Shown here: positions 16,497 through 25,252 of the stretch, one piece after another
How the letters are laid out: every line of letters begins with the position of its first letter
How positions within the stretch are numbered: position 1 is the stretch's first letter
Assembly (NCBI RefSeq): GCF_017742835.1
Contig: NZ_CP072392.1
Coordinates: 3,408,387 to 3,472,386, forward strand
DNA from: Aquabacter sp. L1I39
Lineage (GTDB): Bacteria > Pseudomonadota > Alphaproteobacteria > Rhizobiales > Xanthobacteraceae
Direction: 5' to 3'
Length of the DNA stretch: 64,000 bases
The notes under the pieces: model-generated
What the model saw: only the letters and a program-made list of their open reading frames with translations
What the model was told of the DNA's origin: nothing
Databases searched by the model: none
Translations under genes and position numbers: made by a program

Positions 16497-17375
16497 ATGA
16501 AACCGGCCCCCTTTCGCTATGTCCGGCCGTCCAGCGTGGAGGAGGCGTGCGCCGCCCTCGCCGCCGACGAGGATGCCCGCGTGATCGCCGGCGGGCAGAC
16601 GCTGGTGCCCATGCTGGCCATGCGCCTTGCCCGTCCCTCCATCCTGGTGGATGTGGCGCGCCTGCCGAGCCTTTCCGGCATCGCCATGGCCGGTGATGCC
16701 GTGCGCATCGGCGCCACCACCCGGCAAATGGAGGCGGAACGCTCGGCCCTGGTGGCGCGCGAACTGCCCCTCCTGGCGGCGGCATTGCCTTGGGTCGGCC
16801 ATCCGCCCACGCGCAATCGCGGCACGGTGGGCGGCTCCTGCGCCAATGCAGACCCGTCCGCCGAAATCCCGCTGGTTGCGGTGACGCTGGAGGCGGAATT
16901 GGAGACCGAGGAGGAGGGCGGCGGGCTGCCCCTGGCGGCGGACGATTTCTTCATCGGCCCCATGCTCACCGCCTTGCCGCCCACCGCCTTGCTCACCGCC
17001 GTGCGCTTTCCGGTCTGGCGCGACGCGCGCCTCGGCGTCGCCTTCCGCGAAATCAGCGCCCGCCGCTCCGACTTCGCCTTCGTGTCCGCCGCCTGCCAGT
17101 TGGCCCTCGACGGGGAGGGGCGCTGCACACGCCTTGCTCTGGGCATTGGCGGGGTGGGCGACCGGGCGGTGAAGCTGGATGTGGCCGGGCTCGTTGGCAC
17201 GCGCCTTGAGGCCGCCCTCGTCGCCGAGGCGGTGGGGGAGGCCTGCGCGGTGCTCGACGCCACCTCCGATCTTCATGCCAGCGCCGATTATCGCCGCCGC
17301 GTCGCCCGGGTGCTGGGCGTGCGGGCGGTGGCCGATGCGCGGGCCGATGCTCAAGCCAAGGGAGACGGCCAATGA
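16497..17375 (+). CDS. Molybdenum hydroxylase, FAD-binding medium subunit (CoxM/CutM-like)
   Basis: A 292-residue FAD subunit of an xanthine-dehydrogenase-family enzyme. FAD contacts are AGGQTLVPMLAMRLARP near residues 31-47 and TVGGSCANADPSAEIPL near 110-126. The start ATG 16497 follows AGGA at short spacing. It passes electrons from the iron-sulphur subunit to an acceptor. It is coupled to the next gene by an ATGA overlap, the usual M-S-L order. Confidence 0.9.
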   Translation: MKPAPFRYVRPSSVEEACAALAADEDARVIAGGQTLVPMLAMRLARPSILVDVARLPSLSGIAMAGDAVRIGATTRQMEAERSALVARELPLLAAALPWVGHPPTRNRGTVGGSCANADPSAEIPLVAVTLEAELETEEEGGGLPLAADDFFIGPMLTALPPTALLTAVRFPVWRDARLGVAFREISARRSDFAFVSAACQLALDGEGRCTRLALGIGGVGDRAVKLDVAGLVGTRLEAALVAEAVGEACAVLDATSDLHASADYRRRVARVLGVRAVADARADAQAKGDGQ

Positions 17376-17971
17376 GGGTCGAACTCACCGTCAATGACAG
17401 GGTCCATGCGGTGGAGGTGGAGGCGCGCAAGAGCCTGCTCGACACCTTGCGGGAGGACCTCAAGCTCACCGGCACCCATGCGGGCTGCGAGCATGGCGTG
17501 TGCGGCGCCTGCACCGTGCTGGTGGATGGGGCGCCCGTGCGTTCCTGCCTGATGTTCGCCTGCCAGGCGGACGGGTTCGCCATCACCACCATCGAGGGGG
17601 TGGCGCCGGCGCCGGGCGAATTGTCCGTGCTCCAGGATGCCTTCTGCGAGACCCATGGCATGCAGTGCGGCTTCTGCACGCCGGGCATGGTGCTTTCCGC
17701 CCATGCCTTGCTGGAGCGGGAAGAGAACCCCACCCGCGCCGCCATCGTGGAGGCCATCTCCGGCAATATCTGCCGCTGCACCGGCTATGGGCAGATCATC
17801 GAGGCGGTGGAACTGGCCGCCGAGCGGCTGCGCCAGGCGAACACGCCCCGCACCATCGCCGCGCCGCCCTTGGGCGATCCCCATCCCGATCCCGCCGCCG
17901 GCACCGATGCGCCGGCCGAAGGCATCCTGGAAGCGGCGGATGCCGACATGCCCCATGGAGGCCAGGCATGA
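17372..17971 (+). CDS. Molybdenum hydroxylase, [2Fe-2S] small subunit (CoxS/CutS-like)
   Basis: A 199-residue iron-sulphur subunit. The N-terminal plant-type cluster ligands lie in CEHGVCGACTVLVDG (about residues 43-57). The C-terminal cluster uses CGFCTPGM and CRCTGYG (about 97-135). The tail beyond residue 160 is an Ala/Pro-rich extension (DPHPDPAAGTDAPAEG) longer than in typical CoxS. Overlaps of four bases on both sides show tight coupling with the FAD and Mo subunits. Confidence 0.92.
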   Translation: MRVELTVNDRVHAVEVEARKSLLDTLREDLKLTGTHAGCEHGVCGACTVLVDGAPVRSCLMFACQADGFAITTIEGVAPAPGELSVLQDAFCETHGMQCGFCTPGMVLSAHALLEREENPTRAAIVEAISGNICRCTGYGQIIEAVELAAERLRQANTPRTIAAPPLGDPHPDPAAGTDAPAEGILEAADADMPHGGQA

Positions 17972-20379
17972 CCGAGCTGAAGCCCCCTTTCCGCTTCGTC
18001 TCCACCAACCGCCGCGTGCGCGAGGATCGCCGCTTCGTGGCGGGGCAGGGACGCTATGTGGCGGACGTGCTCCTGGAGGGCACGCTGCATGTGGCCCTCG
18101 TCGGCGCGCGCTATCCCGCCGCCCGCATCACTGGCATTGACGCATCCGCGGCGCTCGCCATGCCCGGCGTGCATTATGTGCTCACGGGCGAGGAACTGGC
18201 CGGCGCCGTCGATCCGCTGATGAACGGCCTCGACACGCCCCATGTGCAGCGCTTTCCCCTCGCCGTGGGCCAGGCCCGCTATGCGGGGGAATGGGTGGCG
18301 GCTGTGGTGGCGGAGAGCCGAGCGCTCGCCGAGGACGCGGCCGAAAAGGTGCGCGTGAGCTACGAGCCCTTGCCCTTCCTCACCAAGGCGGAAGAGGCGC
18401 TCGACCCGGCAAGCCCGCCGGTGCATCCCGCTCACGGCTCCAACCTGCTCATGGACAAGCAATTCGTGTGGGGCGAGGTGGACCGGCATTTCGCCGAGAG
18501 CCCGCGCCATTTGTCCTTCCGCGTGACCTGGGGGCGCAATTCCACCGTTCCCATCGAGACCTTCGGCGTCACCGCCTCCTGGGACCCGTGGCGGGAGATG
18601 CTGGATGTGTGGGCGTCCATCCAGATGCCCAAATATTCCGACCAGATCTCCCGCGCCCTGCGCATCCCCACGAACAGCGTGCGCGTGCACCAGGACGTGG
18701 ATGTGGGCGGCTCCTATGGGGTGAAGCGCGGCATCAAGCACACGGTGCTGGTGTCCTATCTCTCCCGCCGGCTCAACCGGCCGGTGCGCCTCATCGAGGA
18801 CCGCCTCGAAAACATGCGCTCGGGCGATGCCCATGGGCCCGAGCGCATCTTCGACGTGGACGTGGCCTTCACCGACGAGGGCATCGTGCGCTCTATGAAG
18901 ATGCGGGCGCTGGACAATGCGGGCGCCTACGCGGGCCGCGCGCCGTTCCAATTGGGCAAGCCCATCGGCGCCATTGTCGGGCCCTACAAGATCGAGAGTG
19001 TCGCCTATCGCGCCCAGTCGGTCACCACCAACAAGGCGGTGCAGGAGGCGGTGCGGGGCTTTGGCCAGTCGCCCACCAATTATGCCATCGAGACCGCCAT
19101 CACCAAGGTGGCGCGGGCGCTCGGCCTCGACCCGGTGGAGGTGCGCCGCCGCAACTTCATCCGCAAGGAGGAGTTCCCCTATCTCATCCCCTCCGGCACC
19201 CATTATGACAGCGGCGACTACCACACGGTGGTCGATAAAGTGCTGGCCCATGTGGACTATGAGGGCCTGAAAGCCGAGCGCGACCGGCTGCGCGGCGAGG
19301 GCCTGCTGGCGGGCATCGGCATCGCCGCCTGCCTGGAGCCCTCGGGCGGCAATTCCTCCTTCGAGCCGCTGCTGAACGAGAAGAACACCACCAGCACCTG
19401 GATGGAATCCGCCCGCATCAATGTGGACGGGGTGGGCTTTGTCACCGTCACCATCCACACCACCTCGTCGGGGCAGGGGCATGAGACGCTCGCCGCCACC
19501 GTGGTGGCGGAGGTGCTCCAGATCGATCCCGACCGCATCCGCGTGGTGCGGCCCGACACGCTGGCGAGCCTGCCCTCCAATTCGCCGGTGGGCAGCCGCA
19601 TGGCCATCATGATGGGCGGCGCCTGCTTCCATGCGGCGCAAAAGCTCAAGGACAAGCTGGTCCGGATCGGCGCCTTCCGCCTCGGGCTCGCCCCGGAGGC
19701 GGCGACCTATGACACCGGCGCGGTGATCGACCCGGCGAGCGGCCGGCGGCTGGAATGGGCGGACCTCGTCAATCTCGGCCACCGCCAGTTCCACCTCCTG
19801 CCCCCCGACACGGAGCCGGGGCTGGAAGCCAGCCATGTGATGCAGGTGCCCACCGGCACCAAGCTGCCGCAGGACGGCCGGGTGCAGATGTATCCCTGCC
19901 ATTCCTTTGAATTCCATGTGGTTCTGGTGGCCATCGACCCGGACCTCGGCAAGCCGGAGATCCGCCGCTACGTGATCGGCCATGACTGCGGCACGGTCAT
20001 CAATCCCCACATCGTCAAGGGCATGACCCTGGGCGGCATCGCCCATGGTCTCGGCGCGACGCTGCTGGAGGAGTTTGTCTATGACGACGAGGGCCAGATG
20101 CTGACCCAGTCCTTCATGGACTATCTCCTGCCCTCGTCCCACGAAATGCCGCAGGTGGAGATCGTCCACCACGTCACGCCCTCGCCCTTCACGGTGTTCG
20201 GCCAGAAGGGCTCCGGCGAGAGCGGCTATCTCGGCGCCCCCGCCGCCATTTCTGGCGCGGTGAACGATGCCGTGGCCGATCTCGGCCTGTTCTTCGACAC
20301 CTTGCCCATCCGCATCTCCGCCATCAGCGACGCCGTCGCTGCGGCCCGCATCCCCGCACAAGAAGAGCACAGCGCATGA
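17968..20379 (+). CDS. Molybdenum hydroxylase, molybdopterin-binding large subunit (CoxL/CutL-like)
   Basis: An 803-residue catalytic subunit. The N-terminal aldehyde oxidase a/b-hammerhead region starts RRVREDRRFVAGQGRYVADV. The central domain has QEAVRGFGQSPTNYAIE, and the catalytic glutamate region is GQKGSGESGYLGAPAA near residue 745. The AYxCSFR active-site loop of true CO dehydrogenase is not visible, so this should hydroxylate an organic substrate, using water as oxygen donor, rather than oxidise CO. Neighbouring CoxG, amidohydrolase and UbiD genes point to a (hetero)aromatic acid. Confidence 0.9.
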   Translation: MTELKPPFRFVSTNRRVREDRRFVAGQGRYVADVLLEGTLHVALVGARYPAARITGIDASAALAMPGVHYVLTGEELAGAVDPLMNGLDTPHVQRFPLAVGQARYAGEWVAAVVAESRALAEDAAEKVRVSYEPLPFLTKAEEALDPASPPVHPAHGSNLLMDKQFVWGEVDRHFAESPRHLSFRVTWGRNSTVPIETFGVTASWDPWREMLDVWASIQMPKYSDQISRALRIPTNSVRVHQDVDVGGSYGVKRGIKHTVLVSYLSRRLNRPVRLIEDRLENMRSGDAHGPERIFDVDVAFTDEGIVRSMKMRALDNAGAYAGRAPFQLGKPIGAIVGPYKIESVAYRAQSVTTNKAVQEAVRGFGQSPTNYAIETAITKVARALGLDPVEVRRRNFIRKEEFPYLIPSGTHYDSGDYHTVVDKVLAHVDYEGLKAERDRLRGEGLLAGIGIAACLEPSGGNSSFEPLLNEKNTTSTWMESARINVDGVGFVTVTIHTTSSGQGHETLAATVVAEVLQIDPDRIRVVRPDTLASLPSNSPVGSRMAIMMGGACFHAAQKLKDKLVRIGAFRLGLAPEAATYDTGAVIDPASGRRLEWADLVNLGHRQFHLLPPDTEPGLEASHVMQVPTGTKLPQDGRVQMYPCHSFEFHVVLVAIDPDLGKPEIRRYVIGHDCGTVINPHIVKGMTLGGIAHGLGATLLEEFVYDDEGQMLTQSFMDYLLPSSHEMPQVEIVHHVTPSPFTVFGQKGSGESGYLGAPAAISGAVNDAVADLGLFFDTLPIRISAISDAVAAARIPAQEEHSA

Positions 20380-21341
20380 TCATCGACGCCCATGCCCATC
20401 TCGTCCCCCCGACTTTGGTGGACGCCATCAAGGCGCAAGCCGATCGGTTTCCCTCCGTGCGGATCACCCCGGAAGGCGGCTTCGCCTTTGCCGGCGGCAA
20501 GCCCACGCGGCCGGTCTCCAAGGGCCTCAGCGACATTGAGGGCCGGCTGAAATGGATGGACGACAACCGCATCGACCTGCAGGTGGTGGGCGGCTGGCTC
20601 GACATCTTCGGCAATGATCTGCCGGTGGAGGAGGGCATCGCCTGGGCGCGGCTCTATAACGAACATCTGCTGGACGCCGCCAAGGCCAATCCCCGCTTCG
20701 TGCCCTTGTGCCTGGTGCCGCTCCAGGACGGCGCCCGCGCCGCCGAGGTGCTGCGCGAGGCCCATGCCCAGGGCTTCAAGGGCACCATGATCGGCACCCA
20801 GCCCAAGGGCAAGGGCGGCGTCCTCGACGATGCTTCGCTGACGCCCTTCTGGGAGGCGGCGCACGAATTGGAGATGGGGGTCGCCATCCATCCCGTGTTC
20901 GAGAGCGGCGACGACCGGGTGCACGATTATGGCATGGCGAACGCGGTCGGGCGCATCACCGACATGCTCATCACCTTCTCCCGCCTCATCTATGCGGGCC
21001 ATGTGACGCGCTACAACAAGGCCAAGATCATCGCCGGAATCGGCGGCGCGGCGCTGCCTTATGTGATCGGCCGCCTGCGCCGCAATTACAGCCTCGACAA
21101 GAGCCTGGGCGATCCCGACGCCGCGCTCGCCACGCTCTATTACGACACCATCGTCCAGGACACCCGCACGCTGCGCTACCTCGCCGACATCGTCGGCGCG
21201 GACCGCATCATGATGGGTTCGGACATGCCGTTCCCCATCGGCGACCTGGAGCCGAAGAAGATCGTGGCGGAGACGTCCTTCTCCGAGGGCGAGCGCGCCT
21301 CCATCAATGGCGGGCTCGCCCAGCGCCTGCTCGGCCTGTGA
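20376..21341 (+). CDS. Amidohydrolase-2 family hydrolase/decarboxylase (ACMSD-like)
   Basis: A 321-residue TIM-barrel metal enzyme. The N-terminal metal-binding segment IIDAHAHLVPP, the IHPVFESGD region and the C-terminal GSDMPFPIGD (with the metal-ligand Asp) match the ACMSD / gamma-resorcylate decarboxylase branch of the amidohydrolase superfamily. These enzymes decarboxylate or hydrolyse aromatic and ring-opened acids. The start overlaps the Mo-subunit stop (ATGA), so it acts in the same pathway, probably after hydroxylation. Whether it hydrolyses or decarboxylates cannot be read from sequence. Confidence 0.85.
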   Translation: MIIDAHAHLVPPTLVDAIKAQADRFPSVRITPEGGFAFAGGKPTRPVSKGLSDIEGRLKWMDDNRIDLQVVGGWLDIFGNDLPVEEGIAWARLYNEHLLDAAKANPRFVPLCLVPLQDGARAAEVLREAHAQGFKGTMIGTQPKGKGGVLDDASLTPFWEAAHELEMGVAIHPVFESGDDRVHDYGMANAVGRITDMLITFSRLIYAGHVTRYNKAKIIAGIGGAALPYVIGRLRRNYSLDKSLGDPDAALATLYYDTIVQDTRTLRYLADIVGADRIMMGSDMPFPIGDLEPKKIVAETSFSEGERASINGGLAQRLLGL

Positions 21342-21354
21342 GGGGGAGGGCGCC

Positions 21355-21825
21355 ATGAAGCTCGACATTTCGGGAAGCGAGCCCATCCACACGGACGTGG
21401 AGAGCCTTTGGACGGCCCTCAATGATCCCGCCGTGCTCACCCGCTGCATCCCGGGCTGCAAGGCCATGACCGAGACGGCGCCCGACGCCTACAAGGTGGA
21501 CATGCAATTGCGGGTGGCCGCCGTGGGCGGGTCCTTCGAGGGCGAGATCGCGCTCGCCGACAAGGAACCGCCCCGCACCTGCCGCATCACCGTCTCGGGC
21601 GCGGGCTCGCTCGGCCATGGCCATGGGGAAGCGCGCTTCGAGATCGTGCCGCAGGGGGACGGCACCTGCCTGCTCACCTTCCAGGGCAATGGCGAGGTGG
21701 GCGGGCTCGTGGCCGGCGTCGGCCAGCGCATTCTCGGCAGCGTCTCCAAGCATCTCATCGGCCGCTTCTTCGTCGCCCTGCGCAAGGAGTTCGAGACCGG
21801 CCAGGCGCTGGGGGCGGCGGAATGA
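21355..21825 (+). CDS. CoxG-like SRPBCC family protein
   Basis: A 156-residue protein with the CoxG fold (START-like SRPBCC). MKLDISGSEPIHTDVESLWTALNDPAVLTRCIPGCKAM is the family hallmark and GEARFEIVPQGDGTCLLTF follows. CoxG proteins accompany molybdenum hydroxylases and help membrane recruitment or quinone coupling. The start at 21355 follows GAGGG. It overlaps the hydrolase gene by four bases. Confidence 0.87.
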   Translation: MKLDISGSEPIHTDVESLWTALNDPAVLTRCIPGCKAMTETAPDAYKVDMQLRVAAVGGSFEGEIALADKEPPRTCRITVSGAGSLGHGHGEARFEIVPQGDGTCLLTFQGNGEVGGLVAGVGQRILGSVSKHLIGRFFVALRKEFETGQALGAAE

Positions 21826-22640
21826 ACGCCGCCGCCAAGGCCGACATCCGCGCCATCGCAGTCGAGCCGGGCGTGCGCCTCGCGGTGCGGGTGGAGGGGA
21901 GCGAAGGCAAGCCGGCCCTCGTCTTTTCCAACTCGCTCGCCGCCGATATGAGCACCTGGGACAAGGTGGCCGCCCGCCTTGCCCCCCATGCCCGCATCGT
22001 GCGCTACGACACGCGCGGCCATGGCCGCTCCGATGTGCCGGAGGGCCCCTGCGACATCGCCCGGCTGGGGCAGGACGTGATCGCCCTCCTCGACGCCCTG
22101 CGGATCGAGAAGGCGGTGCTGTGCGGCCTGTCGCTCGGCGGGCTGACGGGGATGTGGCTGGGCGTCCATGCGCCTGACCGCATTTCGGGCCTCGTGCTCG
22201 CCAACACCGCCGCCAGCTTTCCGCCCGCCAGCATGTGGCAGGACCGGGCCAAGGCGGCGCGGGCGAGCGGGTCGGTGGCGGACCTGGTGGAACCCACCTT
22301 GTCGCGCTGGTTCACGCCTTCCTTCCGCGCTGCCCATCCCCATGAGGTGGCGCAGGTGGGGGCGGTGATCGGTGCCACCCCCGCGGCCGGCTATGCCGCC
22401 GCCTGCGAGGTGCTCGCCGCCACCGACCTGTCCGGCGACCTCTCGCGCATCGCCCTCCCCACCTGCGTGGTGGTGGGCGCGCATGATCCCTCCACGCCGC
22501 CGGCGCGCGGCGCGGAACTCCAGGCCGGCATTCCCGGCGCGCGGCTGGTGTCGCTCGACGCCGCGCATCTGAGCTGCGTGGAGGCGGCGGACGCCTTCGC
22601 CGACACCCTGATCGCGTTCCTGTCCCGCCTCGCCGCCTGA
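21822..22640 (+). CDS. PcaD-like alpha/beta hydrolase (enol-lactonase type)
   Basis: A 272-residue alpha/beta hydrolase. The PcaD-like N-terminus is PALVFSNSLAADMSTWDKV, with RYDTRGHGRSDVPEG next. The nucleophile Ser104 lies in GLSLGG, the acid Asp in VVGAHDPSTPP and the base His in LDAAHLSCVEA, so the triad is complete. 3-Oxoadipate enol-lactonases are the closest characterised group, so it may open a lactone formed after ring cleavage. No ring-cleavage dioxygenase gene is visible in the window. Confidence 0.85.
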   Translation: MNAAAKADIRAIAVEPGVRLAVRVEGSEGKPALVFSNSLAADMSTWDKVAARLAPHARIVRYDTRGHGRSDVPEGPCDIARLGQDVIALLDALRIEKAVLCGLSLGGLTGMWLGVHAPDRISGLVLANTAASFPPASMWQDRAKAARASGSVADLVEPTLSRWFTPSFRAAHPHEVAQVGAVIGATPAAGYAAACEVLAATDLSGDLSRIALPTCVVVGAHDPSTPPARGAELQAGIPGARLVSLDAAHLSCVEAADAFADTLIAFLSRLAA

Positions 22641-22668
22641 AACCAACAACAAGATCCGGAGGAAGCCC

Positions 22669-23643
22669 ATGAACACGCTCACCGCTTTCGGCCTCGGCGC
22701 CGTTTTGGCCTTGACGTCGGTTGCCCCCTCCAGCGCCCAGGGGCTTGAGAAGCTCTCCATCGTGGTGTTCGGCGCGCCCTCCCTCGGCGCCTTCCTGCCG
22801 CCCGTCATCAAGGCCCATAAGCTCGACGAGAAGAACGGCCTCGCCATCACCTTCGACGAGCGCACCCCCGACGCCTACACGGCCCAGTTCAATTCCGGCG
22901 AATACAAGCTCGGCGGCAGCGCCGCGCTGCTGACCGTCGGCCTTGCGGACCTGCGCGGGGTGAAGGTGACCTACCTCTTCAACCTGTTCGACTTCTGGGG
23001 CGCCGTGGTCACCAGCCGCGCCGACGTGAAGACCCTGAAGGACCTGGAGGGCAAGGATCTGGCCGCCGCCAAGGGCACCACCAATTACGTGATGTTCGAC
23101 TGGCTCGCCCGCCAGCAAGGCGTGGACACGTCCAAGATCGCGGTGGTCAACACGGCCACCCCCGGCCTCGTGGGCTATGCGCTCGCCGACCGCGCGGCGG
23201 CGGTGCAAGTGTGGGAGCCGGCCTATACTTCGCTGCTCGCCAAGAAGCCGACCATCCGCACCCTCGACTTGAAGATCAAGGAGAGCTGGAAGGCCTTCTC
23301 CGGCCGGACGGACATTCCTTATCTCGGCGTCGCCGCGCACACCGACTGGGCGGAGAAGAACAAGCCGCTCATCCCCAAGCTCTATGCGGCCTACAAGGAG
23401 GCGGCGCAGTGGATCGCCGCCCATCCGGACGAGGCCGCCAAGCTGATCTCGCCCAAGGGCACGGCGGACGACCAGAAGGCCATTTCCGATCTCATCAAGG
23501 CCAATGACCGCCTCGGCCTCAACGTGCGCTGGGCGGGCGACAGCAAGACCGAGATCAACGCCGTCTACGAGGCGGGCAAGAGCATCGGCTTCCTGCCGGG
23601 CAGCCCGTCCCCCGCCACCATCTATGAGGGAGCAAAGCCGTGA
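22669..23643 (+). CDS. ABC transporter substrate-binding protein (NMT1/SsuA type)
   Basis: A 324-residue periplasmic binding protein with a signal peptide (MNTLTAFGLGAVLALTSVAPSSAQ). The LSIVVFGAPSLGAFLPPVIKAHKLDEKNGLAI and KDLAAAKGTTNYVMFDWLARQ segments are typical of the NMT1/SsuA/TauA family. It is followed directly by permease and ATPase genes with four-base overlaps. The likely cargo is the organic acid attacked by the operon's enzymes. Confidence 0.87.
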   Translation: MNTLTAFGLGAVLALTSVAPSSAQGLEKLSIVVFGAPSLGAFLPPVIKAHKLDEKNGLAITFDERTPDAYTAQFNSGEYKLGGSAALLTVGLADLRGVKVTYLFNLFDFWGAVVTSRADVKTLKDLEGKDLAAAKGTTNYVMFDWLARQQGVDTSKIAVVNTATPGLVGYALADRAAAVQVWEPAYTSLLAKKPTIRTLDLKIKESWKAFSGRTDIPYLGVAAHTDWAEKNKPLIPKLYAAYKEAAQWIAAHPDEAAKLISPKGTADDQKAISDLIKANDRLGLNVRWAGDSKTEINAVYEAGKSIGFLPGSPSPATIYEGAKP

Positions 23644-24449
23644 CCGACGGAACCCTTGCGGGCACGACGCGCCCCTCGCCCGGCCTTGCCTTTCTCGGCC
23701 GGGTGGTGCGCACCGCCGCCCCCTTCGTGCTGATGGGCGTGCTCTGGCAGATCGCGTCCTATTTCTTCCCGCCCTATCTCTTCCCTTCGCTGGTGGCGGT
23801 GTTCTGGCGGTGCCTGGACATCCTCGTCCACTGGTCGCAGCTGGTGGATGTGCTGGCCACCGTCTCCCGCATTCTGGCGGGGCTTGCCGGCGCCTTCGTG
23901 ATCGGCGCGGCGCTGGCGCTGATGATGGCGCGCTCCAAGGCGGTGGACGGCTTCCTCTCGCCCATCCTCACCTTCTTCCAGGGCATCCCGGCGCTGTCCT
24001 GGGTGGTGTTCGCCATCATCTGGTTCCACGGGGTGGAGTTCCGCATCTTCTTCATCATGGTGCTCACCACCTTGCCGGCCTTCACCTTCCAGGTGCTGGG
24101 CGCGCTGCGGGCCATGTCCAAGGACCTGGTGGAGATGGTGATGAGCTTTCGCCCCTCGCGGGTGAAGATCTTCAAGGTGATGATCCTGCCGGCCATCCTC
24201 CCGGAGATCCTCACCGCCTGGAAAGTCAATCTCGGCAACGCCTCGCGCGTGGTGGTGGTGGCGGAACTGGTAGGTGCCACCGGCGGCGTCGGCTACCAGC
24301 TGCTCCAGCAGCAGCAGATTTTCGACATGGCCGGCGCGCTCGCCTGGACGCTCCAGCTCGTCTTCTTCGTCCTCATCGTGCAGCACATCCTCACCCTCAT
24401 CGAGACGGTGGCCTTTCGCTACCGCGCCATCTCGGAGCGCTCGCTATGA
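23640..24449 (+). CDS. ABC transporter permease (SsuC/TauC type)
   Basis: A 269-residue inner-membrane protein with about six helices, starting at GTG 23640 inside the previous gene's stop. The EAA-like loop is DLVEMVMSFRPSRVKIFKVMILPAILPEILTAWK near residues 161-194. The protein probably forms a homodimeric channel. It ends overlapping the ATPase start (ATGA). Confidence 0.88.
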   Translation: MTDGTLAGTTRPSPGLAFLGRVVRTAAPFVLMGVLWQIASYFFPPYLFPSLVAVFWRCLDILVHWSQLVDVLATVSRILAGLAGAFVIGAALALMMARSKAVDGFLSPILTFFQGIPALSWVVFAIIWFHGVEFRIFFIMVLTTLPAFTFQVLGALRAMSKDLVEMVMSFRPSRVKIFKVMILPAILPEILTAWKVNLGNASRVVVVAELVGATGGVGYQLLQQQQIFDMAGALAWTLQLVFFVLIVQHILTLIETVAFRYRAISERSL

Positions 24450-25222
24450 ACGCCATGGACACCCGCCTCGCGCCCGGTGCCGAGATCCGCTTCGACAACG
24501 TCTCCAAGATTTTCGGCCGCTATGGGGGCAATGATCTCTTCAAGGCGGTGGATGATCTCAACCTCGACATCCGATCGGGAGAATTGGTGGCCATCCTCGG
24601 CAAGACCGGGTGCGGCAAGTCCACCATGTTCAACATGATCGCCGGCCTGCTGGAGCCGAGTGCCGGCAAGGTGGAGGTGTCCGGCCACAATCCCTTCACC
24701 GAGTTCGACTGGTTCCGCGGCAAGATCGCCATCGTGTTCCAGAACGACCGCCTCCTGCCCTGGCGCACCGCCATCCAGAACGTGGAACTGGGCCTGGAAA
24801 TGCTGGACGTGCCCAAGTCCGAGCGGCGCGCCACCGCCCAGCAATGGCTCACCAAGCTGGGCCTTGCCGGCCATGAGAACGACTATCCCCACGCGCTGTC
24901 GGGGGGCATGCGCCAGCGCGTCTCCATCGCCCGCGCCTTCGCCACCAATGCCGGCATTCTCCTGTGCGACGAGCCCTTCTCCGCCCTCGACGAGATGACC
25001 GGCAACCGCCTGCGCCAGGAATTCGCGCGCCTCGTGCGGGAGAATGGCAAGACGGCGGTCTTCATCACCCATTCCATCAATGAGGCGCTGCAGATCGGCG
25101 ACCGCATCGTGGTGCTCCGGCGCCCCGCCAAGATCGCCTACGACACCAAGCTTCCGCCCGACGCCGACACCGCCACCAAGGAAGCGGTGCGCGCCAAGAT
25201 CCAGGCGGTGCTGGCCGAATAG
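24446..25222 (+). CDS. ABC transporter ATP-binding protein (SsuB/TauB type)
   Basis: A 258-residue ATPase. Walker A is GKTGCGKST (near residue 52), the Q-loop is VFQNDRLLPWR, the signature is LSGGMRQRVSIARA, Walker B is ILLCDEPFSALDE, and the switch His is in FITHSINEA. All catalytic elements are intact. It powers the adjacent permease and is probably shared by both binding proteins of the cluster. Confidence 0.92.
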   Translation: MNAMDTRLAPGAEIRFDNVSKIFGRYGGNDLFKAVDDLNLDIRSGELVAILGKTGCGKSTMFNMIAGLLEPSAGKVEVSGHNPFTEFDWFRGKIAIVFQNDRLLPWRTAIQNVELGLEMLDVPKSERRATAQQWLTKLGLAGHENDYPHALSGGMRQRVSIARAFATNAGILLCDEPFSALDEMTGNRLRQEFARLVRENGKTAVFITHSINEALQIGDRIVVLRRPAKIAYDTKLPPDADTATKEAVRAKIQAVLAE

Positions 25223-25252
25223 CCCCACAAGAACCATCCGGAGGAACCTGCC

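Noticed and set aside
17785..20370. Very long open frame (861 residues) on the minus strand opposite the molybdenum subunit
   Set aside because: It is the third-position GC shadow of the CoxL-like gene. Its translation is His/Arg/Gly/Ala-rich with no domain, while the plus strand has full family motifs.
16497..20379. CO dehydrogenase (coxMSL)
   Set aside because: The gene order fits, but the AYxCSFR active-site loop is not visible in the large subunit and the neighbours are organic-acid catabolic genes.
23504..25222. Apparent 572-residue fusion spanning the permease and ATPase genes
   Set aside because: Only its C-terminal part is real (the ATPase from 24446). The N-terminal part is an out-of-frame reading of the permease, and the ATGA overlap shows normal separate genes.
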